Shown: positions 1 through 14,558 of the stretch, piece by piece
Numbering within the stretch: position 1 is the first letter of the stretch
Layout: every line of letters starts with the position of its first letter
NCBI GenBank assembly: GCA_001953115.1
Contig: LSSL01001089.1
Span: 4,038-43,983 of the forward strand
Direction of reading: 5' to 3'
Source: Smittium mucronatum
Taxonomy: Eukaryota; Kickxellomycota; Harpellomycetes; Harpellales; Legeriomycetaceae
DNA: 39,946 bases
Program-made: the position numbers and the translations under genes
The notes under the pieces: generated by a model
Databases searched by the model: none
Seen by the model: only the letters and a program-made list of their open reading frames with translations
Told to the model about the DNA's origin: nothing

Positions 1-1089
1 TAATCACCTCTTTTACTATAAAAACAGTTTTTTGATGAGATGCTTTCTTTGTTTTAGAGCTTTGCTAATCTCCGCTACGAAATATATAAGGTTTTTTAAG
101 GTATTTAAGTTGCTCTGATCTGAAAATTCACAGAAAAAAAAATACTTATAAATTATTGTGTAAAATTTTATTCTGGAAATAAAATTAAGATGTGTTTTGC
201 GGAATATATGAATTTACTTTAATTTGTATCAGTAAAAAAATTTCATAAATTTTTATAGTTAAATTTAGTAATTATATTTCAAATCCAAATTGAAAAATAT
301 CAATTATAAAATTCATAATCATGTTTATAATTTATGATTTTTAAGAAAACAGACCATTTTCATTTATTTTGATTTTTAAAATTTTCTAACTTTCTAAAAA
401 TTTATGACTATACAAATATCAGCTTTTTATATATGGCAATAATTTATAAATGTAAGATTTCAAAATCAAATTTTTTGTTCTTTTAATCAAAGAGTCAAAC
501 CGGTTAATAACAAATTCTTGACCCAGTTCTGATCCTGAAATAAACCCCAAACAATTTTTCTTTACGGTTTCGTTCCAGAGATAAAAATACTAATAAATAT
601 ATACACCGGTTTTAATCCTGTTTAAAAACCCCTTTTCTGGTTTTGTTTAAAGAGAAAATTATATAAAACCAGGAGCGGTCAAAGAGCGGTTCATGGCGAT
701 TCAAAAAAGTTTTTGTAAAAAAATTACATTCGATTATATGGTATAAATTTTAAACCAATAAATTTTATTTTTTTTATTGAAAAAAATTGTCTATTGTATC
801 TAAAGATGTCATTTAATAATTAAAATTATGGTAATTAAATACATCACTAAGAAAAAATAATTCTTAGAAATGATAATTTTTATATTTATTTTAAACATTT
901 TAACATAATAAAAGATTTTTGTCTCACAATAAATAAAAAGCAAAAATGATATTCAAAAAGTGCTAAATTTGAAAAAATAAATTTATGGTGTATTTTTTTA
1001 CCTATTTTCGATATCAAAGATTAAACTTATTTAATTTTTAACTGCTTCTCTTATGTACATTATATCACAGAGTTTTAATTATAATTATG
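1..1089. other. A+T-rich non-coding stretch with a GC-richer island
   Basis: No supportable gene. Most of it is A+T-rich with frequent stops in all frames. Bases about 490-700 are visibly richer in G+C and carry two ACCGGT-type sites (AACCGGTT at 498-505 and ACCGGT at 605-610). This looks like a worn fragment of a dispersed repeat, but nothing identifies its class. Confidence 0.5.
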
Positions 1090-1560
1090 TTAATTGTTTA
1101 ATCTTGCGATTAGCCATGGATAGAGGTTTAAATTTGCCCATTAAGTTCAAACTGGCGAATTTTTATCTTATAAATACGGCTAAGATTTTGTTTTTTATTT
1201 CCATTTAATTAATTAAAATACTTTCAATATTTATTTTTGTGTTGATTTTTTAATTTTTTATTATTATTAAAAAAAATCATTGTGGTAGTAATGATATTTT
1301 ATTTAATAATTCTACTAAATATTTTACAAACACATTTGAGCTTTGCTTTGCGCTCCTCTTTGAAATTCTGTGGCTTTGTGCAATAAATGGCAACCGTGAG
1401 GCTACAATTTTCATAACTAAAATGGTGATATTGACTATGCGCTAAGATGTTTGGGAATTTGAGGAACCAAGCAAGTATAGGACGGTGTGTACCAACACTG
1501 AATGCCTAGTCATATGAAATGCATATGCTGGGGGGGGGGGGGCTAAATTTTCATCTATGG
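1090..1560. other. GC-richer island with a G13 tract, no resolved gene
   Basis: The base composition is clearly less A+T-rich than the flanks. A 30-codon open frame starts at an ATG in a CCATGG context (1116-1208, +) and begins MDRGLNLPIKFKLANFYL; it is too short to call a gene. Bases 1320-1500 have several open stretches on both strands but no consistent frame. The island ends at a run of 13 G (1530-1542). A decayed mobile-element fragment or an isolated exon are both possible; I cannot choose between them. Confidence 0.35.
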
Positions 1561-4500
1561 TTAAGAAAACGTTTATATTCTCAAATAAAGCTTACTAGAA
1601 TACAAAAAACCTCAAGTTATTGGTTCTTTTTGTTACTACTAAGTATTAAATAATATTTTTTGGATATATATGTGTTTTTAAATTTAACAATAATAAATAA
1701 AAATAAAAACAAAAATATTTAAATTGAATATCGGTTGGAATAATATTATGTCTTATAAAATAAAATAATTCATGAATAAATGATAATTTATAAAGCATAT
1801 TTGAATAGAATCGTTTTTTTAAAAAAATTTATACTCAGAAAAAATATGATATATGATGATAACCTATCTAAAACTGAGAAATTTAAAGCTGATTTTTTGA
1901 AAAATATTTATTAAATCTTTATTTTAGCTAAGCTCTATATAAGAAAAACTATTATAAAAATCCCGATGTTTTTTAAATAAAACATTTGAGACTAAATTCT
2001 TATAGCTTAAATTTAAATGGTTAAACCACATAAGAGAAATAAAAAAAGCTATTCATATTTATTCAATTCTATAAATCATAATATTATAAAAGGTTTTGTT
2101 ACTAATTTTAGTCTTTCTTTTTATTAGTATGAGATTTAAAGAAAAAAAACGTTTTTCCTTGCCCAATTTTATGAACGGTATAATAAATCTATTTTTTCTA
2201 ACTAATATAGTTCCGTAATTAAATATTGATTAGTGTTCAATATTTTAAAAAGCTATAATAAACCTTTTTTTTAAAAAAAAGTTGTAATCATTTATCTTGG
2301 ATATCATGATTTATACTTTTATTTTATATTTTTCAGAATAACTCAAATAGAGCATTGATTCAGTCCCTTTTTTCTTATTTTTTTAAATAAAAATTAAAAT
2401 CCTGCAAAACCCGATTATATAAATTAATTAAATCGGTTTTTTTGTATGTTTTTACAAATATATTATAAAATTGTTATTATTATATAAAAAATATCGAAAA
2501 AGGAAGGCTTAGATTATAATATACTGATTCTGATATAATTAAGTTTTTCCAAGAAATAGTGGCTATCGTTCTAAGTATAACTGTATTATACTTTATGAAA
2601 AAATCAGTGAAAGAATATTTAATTTTTTTCTATATTATTAGCCAAATTGTATTTTAGACCTCTTTTGAGTAGTAAAATTAATTTTAAGACTAGTATAGGC
2701 TCTAAATTTTCACCAATTCTGATTTATTTTTTTTTTTTAAATTTAGAATCTGTTTAATTTTTATTGATACTATCAAAAAACGAAAATTATAAACAAATTT
2801 TTTACTTTTGATTAAATGATTAATAATTTATAGTTCCAGACGCGAATAAATTTCTACTATTCAAATATTTTTACTCCATTTCAGCTACAGATGAGAAAAC
2901 TAATACATATAAAAATTATTCTAAAGATAAGTTAAATAAAATCTGTTCCAGAAAAAACTCCAAGAATATAAACCAATTTTATTTTCCCTCCCTCTCCAGT
3001 TCAGACTGGTTATTATAACTCCAGTTCCGGTTCGATTTGGTATTATTCTCTGTTTTAAATTTATTATATTTTTAATTTTTCAATTATAATTAAATCGAAA
3101 AAAAGTTTTTATTGAACGATTTTTTAACTTTTTAAATCAAGCTCGTTTATTTTTTTTATAAAAATAATATTATTTTTAATATTTTTTATTATTCAAAAGG
3201 AACTGTATAATGGAAAAATAAATCCAACACAAATAATAAAAAGTTGATCTAATCTATTTCATATTTACAAAAAATAATTGGCCACTCAAAAATTGATAGG
3301 ATAAAAATATGGTACTTACCCATGTTATAATGGCTATGGTTTTCAAACAGTTTCAATCATATAATTTATTTCTACTTGTTTATCCCATTTGTTTATTATA
3401 ATTAATTTTTACCCCTCATAATTTATACTTATTAATATTCCATATAAATCTAATCATAAAATTTTTCATTTATTTTTTTTATCTAAAGTATATTTTATTT
3501 TGGAAAAATCCATGTTGTAAATCTATTTATTAATACCTTATATAATATAAAAAAAAAATAATAATCTCAAATAATAGTATATAAATCTTAATATCGATTG
3601 TTTGATAGCATTGAGTTATTTTTAAAATGGTTAGGTTTTCCAATATTTTATAATAAATATATCTGACTAGATTTATGTGAAATCTTCCACTAATGTTTTT
3701 TTTGTAATTATATTTATATAATAATACATCTAACTATATCACTATCAAATGAAGAAGAAGTATAAATATTTATCTATCAGATAATTTTTTGAAATTATAT
3801 TTCTATATTTTAGAGATAATAAGAAGTTTTTCATATATTTTTTAAATAGAAGAATATTAGATATAAAAATAATTGAGTTAAAAAAGTGTTATTTATTTTA
3901 GAATTATAAATAAAACTATTTTGGGAAGGAAAAGGGCCCTAAAGCTACGTTTTCTATGTGATAAAGTGAAGTTTAAAAAATAAAAATTCTAAAAATATAT
4001 TCCGATCATTATTAAACCGGGGTTATAAATTTTTCAATAAATAAAAAAAAAAGTTTTCAGAAATTTTTCGTATTAGAGTTTTTTATCCAAAAAAAATTAA
4101 TAGAGTTTTCATAAAAATTTTTTTTATGAATTTCATCAATAATTCATACTATTATACCACTCACAGTTGAAAAAAAATAGTCATAAACAGTTTAAATAAA
4201 AGTGAAACGAAATTTATTAAAATAAATAATCCTTTTTAATCAATTAAAAAAAAATTAAAATTACATGACTAGACTCAAAGATGTGTTTTTTTAATTAAAA
4301 TAGAATGATATATTTTTTTAAAGCTGATTTTTAGATAATTCTAAATTAAACTAAAATCAACCATTAAATTTTGATTCTAGGTTAATTAATCAAATTATTA
4401 TTAAATAAAATCATGAAAATTTATTAAAAATAATAAAAAAAAGCCCAGATTTAAATATTTTAGTTGTATGTATCATATTTTTTTAAATATTTTATACAAT

Positions 4501-7500
4501 ATCATTTATTAAATTTTAAACATGTGAAGTTTATATAACATAAAAACCTTTGTCTTTAATATTATTTAAATAAAAAAAATAATATAATACTGTTTTAAAT
4601 CATTATATTGTTTGAAATTATGAGTTTAACTTATTGGAGTTTCAAAATTAAAACAAGAAAACCTATGTAAAAAAATTATTTATTGATTTATTGAAATAAT
4701 CATTAAAGTTATAACTAAATCTAATTTAAAAAGTGATTATATGCCCTATAATTATTTTTAAAAAGATTAACCGTAATTAAATAGAACTTTTAACTTAAAA
4801 TTACAAATTTAGAGATTAAAATTAAGAAGTTGAATCAATAAAGTCAGAATAATATATAATTATTTTTCTAAAAATTGCAAAAATAAAACGAATTCGGTTC
4901 GGAAATAAACTTAATTAAATTTATGTGTAGTTTTAATCATACTCTGGATAAATCAGCGTGAATTTAATGGAATTTTTTACGTAGCAATAGTAGCGAATTT
5001 AATTAGGTGTTTTTAATTAGTTATCCTTTATATCCAAAAAATAAAATAATTATATTCAGTATATAATAAATTATTATTAAATGGTTTTTAGTACGTTTAT
5101 TCCCCATTCTTTTTCAAAAAAAATTATCGTGTTAATTCTATAACTTCTTTAAACACCAATTATAGTTAAGCATAAGTCAATGGAGATTTTATTTTCTCTA
5201 AAAAATCATACTTATGGGATGAGGTATTAATAAAATATGATAAATTTGCATTTGAAATATTTCAAAAAAAATTATATATATATTTGGACATCTATTTCAA
5301 CAACTATTAAACAATTTTTTTATAAAAAATCAAATAATTAGTTATTATTATAGGATGGTACTTAGTTATGCTGATATTTATCAAATTATGATTACTTTGC
5401 AATTATTTTTATCTATTTAGGTGTAGGAAATTTATATATGCATTAATTATTGGTGAAAAAAAAAAAGAAGATTAAACCATATATATTTTAATGAAATTTA
5501 GATATCGCTAATAAATTATGATTTATCGAAGAATATAGTCGACAAAATAATTAATTATTTTTAATATTAATCTTTAAATTAAAATAATTTAAAAATATTT
5601 TTATCACTTTAGAAAATATCGGTATTGACGAGTTAAATTCCTATGCAACTAAATATAAAAATTAAAAAGAGATATAACACTTATGTAAAAAAAAATTATA
5701 TTTATGATTATAAACTTTTCCAAAATTATATATTAGAAATTAAAGTACTGTCAAAAATAGGTTTAGAATTAAGTTCAGTTTTATAAATTTTAATTTTTTA
5801 AAAAACCCAATGGGATATTTATATATCTATACTTGAGGTGAAATCTAATTAAGAATTGGGGAAAAATGGAAAAAGCATGTATTTCACCCCATAGTATGAT
5901 ATACTAAAAGAACAGTTCATATGATTGTTTTTTGAATACTCTTGGAAATTAAGTTTTTTTTTCCATTTAATCTGGGTACTTTTATAATTGTTATGTTAAT
6001 TTTTTTTGATATCATTTTTTGAAAAGTGGTGGTTTATCATAAATTTGATATTTATGAATGATGGATTCATTATTTATTAGAAAAAAAAAACAAAAGACGG
6101 TCTCAATTTGATTTATCATATAAATAATTGGCTTTATTCAATAAATAGTAAAATTGAACAAATTGTCAAAAATAATTCTAGTGCGTATAATTAAATAAAT
6201 TTCCTCGAGTAAAACTTAGTTTATTAGAAAAATAACATAAGAAAATAATAAATAAAAACGATTGATTTGTTAATTTATAAAATTGAAATAATTTAACCAC
6301 TTATAAACCTATACTAACTGAATTTAATAATTAATTAACCTGTTTTATTGTTTTTTTTTATTTTCAATAAAAAAATTTGGAGTTGAAATTTTTTTGACTT
6401 TTAAATCTTTGGGAAGTTCTTAGAAAATTTTTAATTTGAATTAAAGTTAAATCAAAGGATTTAATTAAAAAATCAAGACAAATTATTTTGACTTTTGACT
6501 TTTATTTTTGGTTTTCATTGGTATAAATAGCTATCCCTCCGTCCCATAACCAATCTATTCTTTAGATCAATAAAAAAAAACTATTAAATTTTTATTAAAA
6601 AAACTAATAAATATTTAAAACCATTCAAAAAAATTTAAATAAAAATCAGTAAAATTTATGAGTAAAATTTAAAATTGAGATACTCTTGGAAGCTAAGAGA
6701 ACCTATGTTCTGGTTAAAACCAATCCAATATTAAAGCTTATATTCTATATCTATTTAGATTCAGATATTTTTTTCAACCGGAAAATTTTTTTTATAAAAA
6801 TTATCTATAAGTTGTAATCAATTTTATTAAACATATTCTGGATTATTCTTAATTGATTTTAAGTTTAGCAGGAAAAATTATTTTATATTCCCAAAACAGA
6901 ATTCTTGAATTTTTAAAATGTTTAATCATGGTTTTTATTGAGAATGTTATTTAAAAAACATAATAAAATAAAATATCAAAATATTGGAAAATAAAAAAAC
7001 CCGAAAAATAAAACGAAAAATCCATTTAAATTTGTAGTTTTTTTTATCTAATCTAAGATTATGATGTTATTTATTTTATTTACTTGATTAATATACAAAA
7101 AATTGGTATTTGAAAATTAAACTTTGAAAAATTCCAAATTTGCTTATTTATAAATAAACAAAAAGATAACCTCAAGTGAACAGAGCTAATGAACAAAAGA
7201 GATTAGAATTTATCTTCTGGAAAATTAAAATGAAATAAAAAAGGACTTTTGATTTTAATCAATATATAAAATAAAAATCCGATAAAAAAAATGGATATTT
7301 TAAAATCTATTTTTTTAACTTTTGAATCTTAATTTAACTGATATGTATGATAAATGAGAGTTTAAATTTAATATTTAATGTTAATCATAGAAAAATAGCT
7401 ATTTATACAAATTTTTCATTTATGGGTCTTATAAAAAATACAATTTCTAGCATAATTTTTTATATTAATATTGAAGATGTGATTTTACTCATAGTTTAAA

Positions 7501-10500
7501 AATTTACTTCGAAACAGTTTTAAAATTTTCCTCACAAATAGTTTCGATTAATTTTTTAGGTCAAAGTCTTTTTTGACATAATAGATAAATATTCATTTTT
7601 GAAAGATTTAAAAGTTTCAAAGCAAATTTTCGTTAAATAAAATACAATATTTTTAAAAAGCAACTTCCATACATAATTATATCAGATAGGATAATTTTAT
7701 GAATTTTTAATCCGAAGTTAACTGAATTTGTAATTTTAAAGAGAGGAGGATTCAATTGGGATAATATTTAAATGCCTCAATAATAAATAGGAGCTATTAT
7801 ACCAAAAAAAAATTTCTTCAATTAAACGAATATATATTTTTTATTATTGGGTTAAAAAATTTAATATTTTATTTCGAAGTTAAATAAGTATTTGTTGAAA
7901 AAATAATTTAAAATCCAGTATAACTTTTAATAAAAAACTTATATACATTTAACTTCTATTTTATTTTAATCAAGCTGTTATTTGATCTAAAATCAAATGT
8001 TGTAATGAAAATATTTTTGTTTTATATTTTTTTTATCGAATTTTTATACAAATAAGTAACATTTTGATTTGATAAAATATTTTAGTTATATATATTTTTT
8101 ATTAATTGGCTAATTATTTTAAGTAATTTTCTTCATAAATTTATTTAGTTACTATATCAAGTTATTTTGCACAATATTTTTGGTGATTTTTATATCAGAC
8201 CTATTTATTATTCTTATAAGACACCATAAAGTTAGAACTAAAATTTTTTGTTTTAAAATAAAACAAAAATGGAAATTTAAAATAAATTTGGAAGTTGAAT
8301 CAATAGGGAATAATACAGATTAGAAATTTCATCATCAGAACCAAGATTTGATAACCCAATTTTTTCAAAAATTTATTTATATCGAGAATACCACTAAAAA
8401 ATTATCTTAAATTTTCTATTGAATTTTTAAGCATGGATAGTTTAATAAATATAATAAAATATGTATTTGATCAATATGAAACAAATACCTATAATAATTC
8501 TTAGCAAATTTTAACTCCTATTTTATCATAATTTTACCCATAAATTCCATAACTTATAGCGATAAGGTATTTTTAAATATAATTAGTATTCTTTGTTCGA
8601 TAATTATTAATTATTATAAATTTTTTTTTTTTATATCCCTAATTTTTTTCAGTTCTATTGGGAGTTTTTATAGGGTCTAATTATATACATAAATCTTCAT
8701 AAAATTGGAAATTTTTGAGATTAAACTGAAAATAATATTTTTTGTTGAAAAAAAATATTTACAAATAACACTAGTCAACACTATAATTATTTATCAGAGA
8801 AAAAATTCAAATAATCTTTTTATTAAATACTATAAAAGTATAATTAAATTTATGATTTTTTTGAAAAAAATTAAAAATTATTAATAAACGGACATTAGTT
8901 TTTGATATAAATAAAAACATCTTTAATTTTTATTGTAGATAAAAGAGAAATAAATTTTCAAATTTAATTAACATTAAGAAATGTAATCATCTATGAAAGT
9001 TTGAATAAAATAAATAAATTATCAAAATTTTATCACTATTTAGAGCGATTTTTTTATCATTTTAAATTTATTACTGTTTGATAATAAAAATAATGATTAT
9101 TTTCAATGTATTTAAAGAAAATTCACAATTTAATTCCGATTTAACTCAACAAATTAGTTCAAATAACGGATCATTTTTCAACCCAGAAAGGGCTTGTAAA
9201 TTTTATTTTTTCGAATAGCTTTTATATATTAAAAAACTAATTGTGTTCATGTACTTTTAAAATTAAGATAATATTGAATAAATTGCATAAGTTAAGCCTG
9301 AGGTTAAGCTATTTATGGAGATTCTATGTTTAAGGTTTTCAAAAAAACATCAAGATTTTTTAGGTTATTTTTACAAAATATTTATTAACGATATTGATCA
9401 TTTTTAAATAATAATGAAAAATATGGTAAAATATTTTAATAAATGAAACTTTCAAAGTGAAACTAAATCAGTTGAGATTTTATTGATAAAAATAAAATTA
9501 ATGGAAATTATTTTCAAATAAAAATGTGAAAAAAAAGCTTGGATAAAAATCGCTTTGAAATCAAGATCACTGAATTACAAAAAAAGCAACTCGTGAGTCA
9601 AAAAATTATTTTATAATTAAACGTATTTGGTAAATAAATTACCAATAGAATCATTTTTGCCTGCAACTAATTAATATAGAAATTATTAATATTAATATTT
9701 TTTACTTTACATTTGAAATTAATAAAATTATTAAAATAATAATTAATTTTATATAAATCAAGAATATATTTTTTTATGATTTTCAAAAAATGACTTTTTT
9801 GGAATAAAACTCTTATATTCTGATTAACACTGTAAAATTTTATTCAATACATTAATAAAAACTCGGTAAATAAGCAAGAAAGAAATTTATACTTAATTTT
9901 CGAATATCAATTATATGAAAAAATTAGCGGTATCTAATAAGATTCAGGCATGCTTGAATGAAAACCCTGTTTTATTTTATTTTCAATTTGAAATTTCTGA
10001 ACCAAAAAGATTCTTTTTATTATCCATATGTGGTAAATATCTATTATTAATAACAGTAAAAACATAGTTTTTAAATCAATATATTACTAAAAATAAAATA
10101 AAATGATCAAATAAAATATAAATACAATTGTATATTAGGATAAAATTTTAACAATATATTAAATGGAAAAAAATCTTAATTAAATTTTATAATTTTTCTT
10201 ATTTAATTTTTTTTTCTTTTTATTGCTCAATTTTTTTTTGTAAATTATTAGTTTAATTTTCTTTCAATAATTTTTTATAAAAAATATTATTATATACCAC
10301 TAATTTATTTTATATTTCACCATTTATCAAATTTTAGTATTCAAGTTTAAGCTGAAAGAACTGTTTATAATTTTTATTTATTTAATCTTCACGATTTTTA
10401 GAAAGCATAAGCCTTTTCTGTTGATATTTTATAATTATATTGCTGAAGATATTCAGTTAGTGGTGGAATTATTTTTTATGATCAATGGAAATTCAAATAT

Positions 10501-11028
10501 AATTTTTATAAATACATAATATTATCATTTCATTTTTTTAACACAAATCTATACTTTTTTAAGTTCTAATTTATATATAGACCATAATAAGGGTGAAAAG
10601 AAAAATCTATCTGTTTAAGTTCATCAAAAAAAAAATATTTAATCTGTAAAATAAGTAATTTTTGATTTAAATTTAAATTTATTGTTTTATAACGAACATA
10701 ATACATTATTTTGTTTTGAATCCTAATTTTTTTATATTTTTTTTGGAATAACTATTATTAAGAATTATTTTCTATGAAATATTTAACCACGAATTTTTTT
10801 TTCTTTTTAAATTAGTTATATTTATTTTCAAAAAAATTCTAAATAAGCTATATATTTCATTAAATAGTAATACGATAACAGCTTTTACATTTTTATATAT
10901 TTCAAATTTATATAAACTTTACAAATAGCAAGCATCTTCTTCAATAATATAAGTTGAAAATATTTTCATATATATTAGATGGACAAAAGTGTTTTTACAA
11001 AATAATAGGGTTTTTTAGAAAAAATTAA
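1561..11028. other. Gene-free A+T-rich desert
   Basis: I see no gene, RNA gene or long repeat. Short GC-richer specks occur at about 2990-3045 (CCGGTTCG at 3027-3034), 4015-4024 (AACCGGGGTT) and 4889-4902 (CGAATTCGGTTCGG), which share a CCGGTT/CGGTTCG theme with the island near base 500. A near-perfect 18-bp palindrome around GCATGC lies at 9942-9959. The rest is homopolymer-rich A/T sequence with stops throughout. Confidence 0.5.
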
Positions 11029-11655
11029 GGTAAATATACACAAAATATGCGGTTATATACAAATTTTCTCTTTTGGCTAATAGATCCCCTTAAAAAACCG
11101 TATTTATACACAAAATAAAAGAGCTCAATTTATTTGAACGTTATATTTAATCTAATAAATTTTATGTTGATAAATTATCTTATAGCTACTAAATTGATGA
11201 TTCTCTGAATGAGAAAATTTGCTTAAAATTATGCCGCTTTCCTAATTAGGAAACTTTAAAGGGTTGATTGAACTGCATTTAGCTAATAAAAAATCCTATA
11301 TACATCTAAGGTGGCTATAATTGGTAATGTGGGTGCAAAATATTTTTTTTTGCTACATAAAAATTATGGAATCTATTAACTAAAGGTTTAAATCATCAGA
11401 AATGGTATTGAATATAGAGGTGGCCTATTACAATTATAGATATATTATTCTGGGATCAAAAAAAATCAGCATTATAATTAAATTAAAAAAAATGTAAAAT
11501 AATAAGAGAATTTTTGTTTTGTATATAAATACGGCGTATTATAGGAGCTCTATTGGTCAAAAAATATAATTTGTGTATAACTGATATTTTTTGTATAATT
11601 GCTTAATTTATTTTAAAAACACTTCGTTTTGTGTATAAATACTTTTAACCTATAT
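11029..11655. mobile_element. MITE-like element with imperfect ~100-bp terminal inverted repeats
   Basis: The left arm (about 11029-11125, best part 11051-11120) matches the reverse complement of the right arm (about 11508-11655, best part 11508-11584) with substitutions and small gaps. Anchors are CCGTATTTATACACAAAA on the left and TTTTGTATATAAATACGG on the right, then GGCTAATAGATCCCC against GAGCTCTATTGGTC, then GGTTATATACAAATTT against AATTTGTGTATAACTG. The motif TTTGTRTATAA recurs several times inside each arm, so the arms are partly self-repetitive. The interior (about 11126-11507) has no open frame of note. Size and structure suit a non-autonomous DNA transposon or foldback element; no target-site duplication is clear. 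Confidence 0.5.
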
Positions 11656-12916
11656 TAGATTATTTTTATTTTTATATTTTGTAAAATATTTATAAATATT
11701 TAATTATTTTTTTCAGATCGAACCAATTATATTCAAATAAATTATTATATTGTATATTTTTAGATTTTAAAAAAAAATTTCTTAGTTTTCTTTATTGTTA
11801 TATGGTTATCTCATTTTTTTAGGGATTTTAACTAATAATAGCATAAATTTTTTACAGTAATAAAAAAAAACTTGAGAGATTGAATATAAAATATTTTCAT
11901 ATTTCCAATAAAAAATTTTATTTAAATTTAAATATATAATTTGAGATATTGATTCATAATTCAGCAAACTCAACCTGAAATTTTTTTATGAATTAATACA
12001 TTATATAAATTCATATATTATGTACTATAAAACGTTCTGTTAATTTTGAATTTTTTTTAAATTTTTTAAAAGAAGTAATGTGATTATTGAATGAAAGTTT
12101 ATAAAGTTTTTATAAAAAATCAAGTAAAAAAATTTTATACTATTTTATATATATTGCTTATTTTTTGTAATTTTTACTTTTTTGCGTTAATTTCGTCGTT
12201 CAAAAAATGCTTTTTTAACATTTTAAAAAACATTAATTTTTTTTTCACAAATATGTATTATAGAATAAATATTATCTATTATAGTATAATTATTATATCT
12301 AGATATTAATAATTAGCCTTATTTATAGTTTATTTATAAATTATAAACATAAATAAGCAGTATTTCATATATTTTTATAAAATTTATTTGTAATACATAA
12401 GAAAACATAATTTTTTTATATAAAATTAAAAATTATGATATTGATCATATATTAAAAGATTTGTATTTTTTGGTATGGATATCAATATGACTAAATTCCT
12501 AAAATCTAGGTTTAGGGAATATTATTGATTCTTTTATTTTTTTAATAGCTCGATATTTTAGAATTTTTCATTTCATTCGGGATTCTGTAAATAAAAAATA
12601 CTAGTTTTCTTAATTGGCGTCTTTTTAAAATCAAGAATATTTGAAAAATATTTATAAAATATTACAAAAATACTGTTTTACGTTTAGAAAATTAGTAAAA
12701 TTTTTATTAATCTTTTATATATCTAACTTTTATTTTTATTTTTATTTTATTTGATGGATAAAACTTATCTATTAAATTTTATTTAAATTTCTATTAAATC
12801 TTAATAGTCAGATTAATGTATTACTGTTAAAAAAATCATACAAATTTCACAATTTTAGATCATTATTTATAAAAAATATTTATCAGTAGATTTTAATTTG
12901 TATTTAGATAAACGAG

Positions 12917-12966
12917 AATCGATTTTTTATCGATTATAGAAATCGGTTATAGTTAAATCGACTATA
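12917..12966. repeat. Phased short direct repeat of ATCGRYTATAG type
   Basis: ATCGATTATAG (12929-12939), ATCGGTTATAG (12942-12952) and ATCGACTATA (12957-12966) follow each other at 13-15 bp spacing, preceded by a fourth partial copy (ATCGATTTT, near 12918). In such A+T-rich DNA the regular return of ATCG is conspicuous. It could be a cluster of protein-binding sites or a decayed tandem repeat. Confidence 0.4.
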
Positions 12967-14558
12967 TTTTTTTCAATAAAATTTAATATAGATACCAGGC
13001 TTTGCAATTTGATTTTTTATACCTTAAAATAAAATTTTATGATTGATATTTTTTGATATTTAAATTGAACTCTCAATATTATATATATTTTATATGATAA
13101 TAAAGTTATAAGTATTAGCTTTTTAGATTTAATTAATAAGATTTCAAGAAATAAAAGAAATAAAAATATTTATTTATTAAGAACAATTAAATGGGTCTTA
13201 TAAAGAAAAAGAGTAAAAACCGACCTTATTTCTTTTAAAAATAATCAATAAGAAATATAAAAATTGAGACGAAAAGAATCAAATATAATCTCATATTAAT
13301 TATTATTAGCATCCAATGATAATTGAAATCTGTGTCATGATTTTATTAAAAAATTATAAAATTATATTATAAAATTACTTTTTGGAACTAGTTTAATTTA
13401 TCGAGACAAAATATCCAAAAAATTTAGATAAATTATTTTATTTTTAAAAAAATAATCAAATCTTGATTTAATATTTATGAATAAATTTCTAATGACTTTT
13501 TGTATTAATAAAATATCTTTCTTTCAGTTAGGAAAACTTTGATAAAAATATATACACTATAGATGCTTTTTTTAAAATACACATATCTCTAATTATTCTA
13601 ATATATATTTTTTTAAACCCTTAAAAAGATTTAAGTAGTTTTATATCAAATAAGAGATTTTTTTACTAGTGTATAATATAATAATTATTTATATTTTTTA
13701 TCTTCTGATATATTTTTTTAAAATTAATTGGTTTCAACTTCTTTTTGGAGAGTATAATATTTTTTTTGTGAAAAATGGATTATTTATGATTATGAATTAT
13801 GATTATATTTATTAAATATGAATCATCCTATTTTTATTAATAATTATAACAATTTTTTTAAATTTAATCAGTTGAATTGAAAAACTAAAAAAAATTGTAT
13901 TTTATTTTTAATTTTTTTGATATTATAAAAATTAATATTAGATTTTTTTAAATTCAATTTTTTTTAAATTTATGAAATTTTAGTTCATATTTTATTATTT
14001 TGTTGAAATTTGACGGAGAGAGGGAGGTTGAAATCAACGAAAATCTTTATTAACTGATTAATTAGGGAGAGAAAATTTAAACTGAGTTAAATTATTATTA
14101 TTTTTTCTGAAATTTTTACATAAATAAGATGAATCTATCTATTTTACCAATAGTTTCAAATAGAATAAAAAAGTCAAACTTCATGATTTAAATTAATGGC
14201 AAAGCAATAAATTAATCACTAATGCATAACCCACTAATTTTAAGCTCATTTTTATAAATTGCATTTTTTTTTTATATGTTTTTTTTCTAGGTTTAAGGAA
14301 TTCATACCAATAATTAATTTCGTAACAATTTCTTGTTTTTTCTATATAATAATCAAATGAAATTTAATGTTAAATGCTTATTATTTGAGTTCAGATTTTA
14401 ATATTTTTCGGGTATATATCAGATTTAGAGGTGCTTTTTACAACTTAATTAGAATAAATTATATCTAAATAGTTTTTATTTAGTAAACAAATAATGTTTC
14501 TATAATTTAATTATAACGATAATATACTATTTTTCTTCGCCCGTATTTAAAAAATCTG

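Noticed and set aside
2407..2437. Hairpin AAACCCGATT...AATCGGTTTT followed by T run, resembling a bacterial terminator
   Set aside because: The stem has a bulge, there is no gene upstream, and the window is eukaryotic.
12091..12309. 72-codon plus-strand frame starting with ATG
   Set aside because: Almost only F, I, K, N, Y and S, base composition equal to its flanks, no domain pattern; frames of this length are expected by chance in DNA this A+T-rich.
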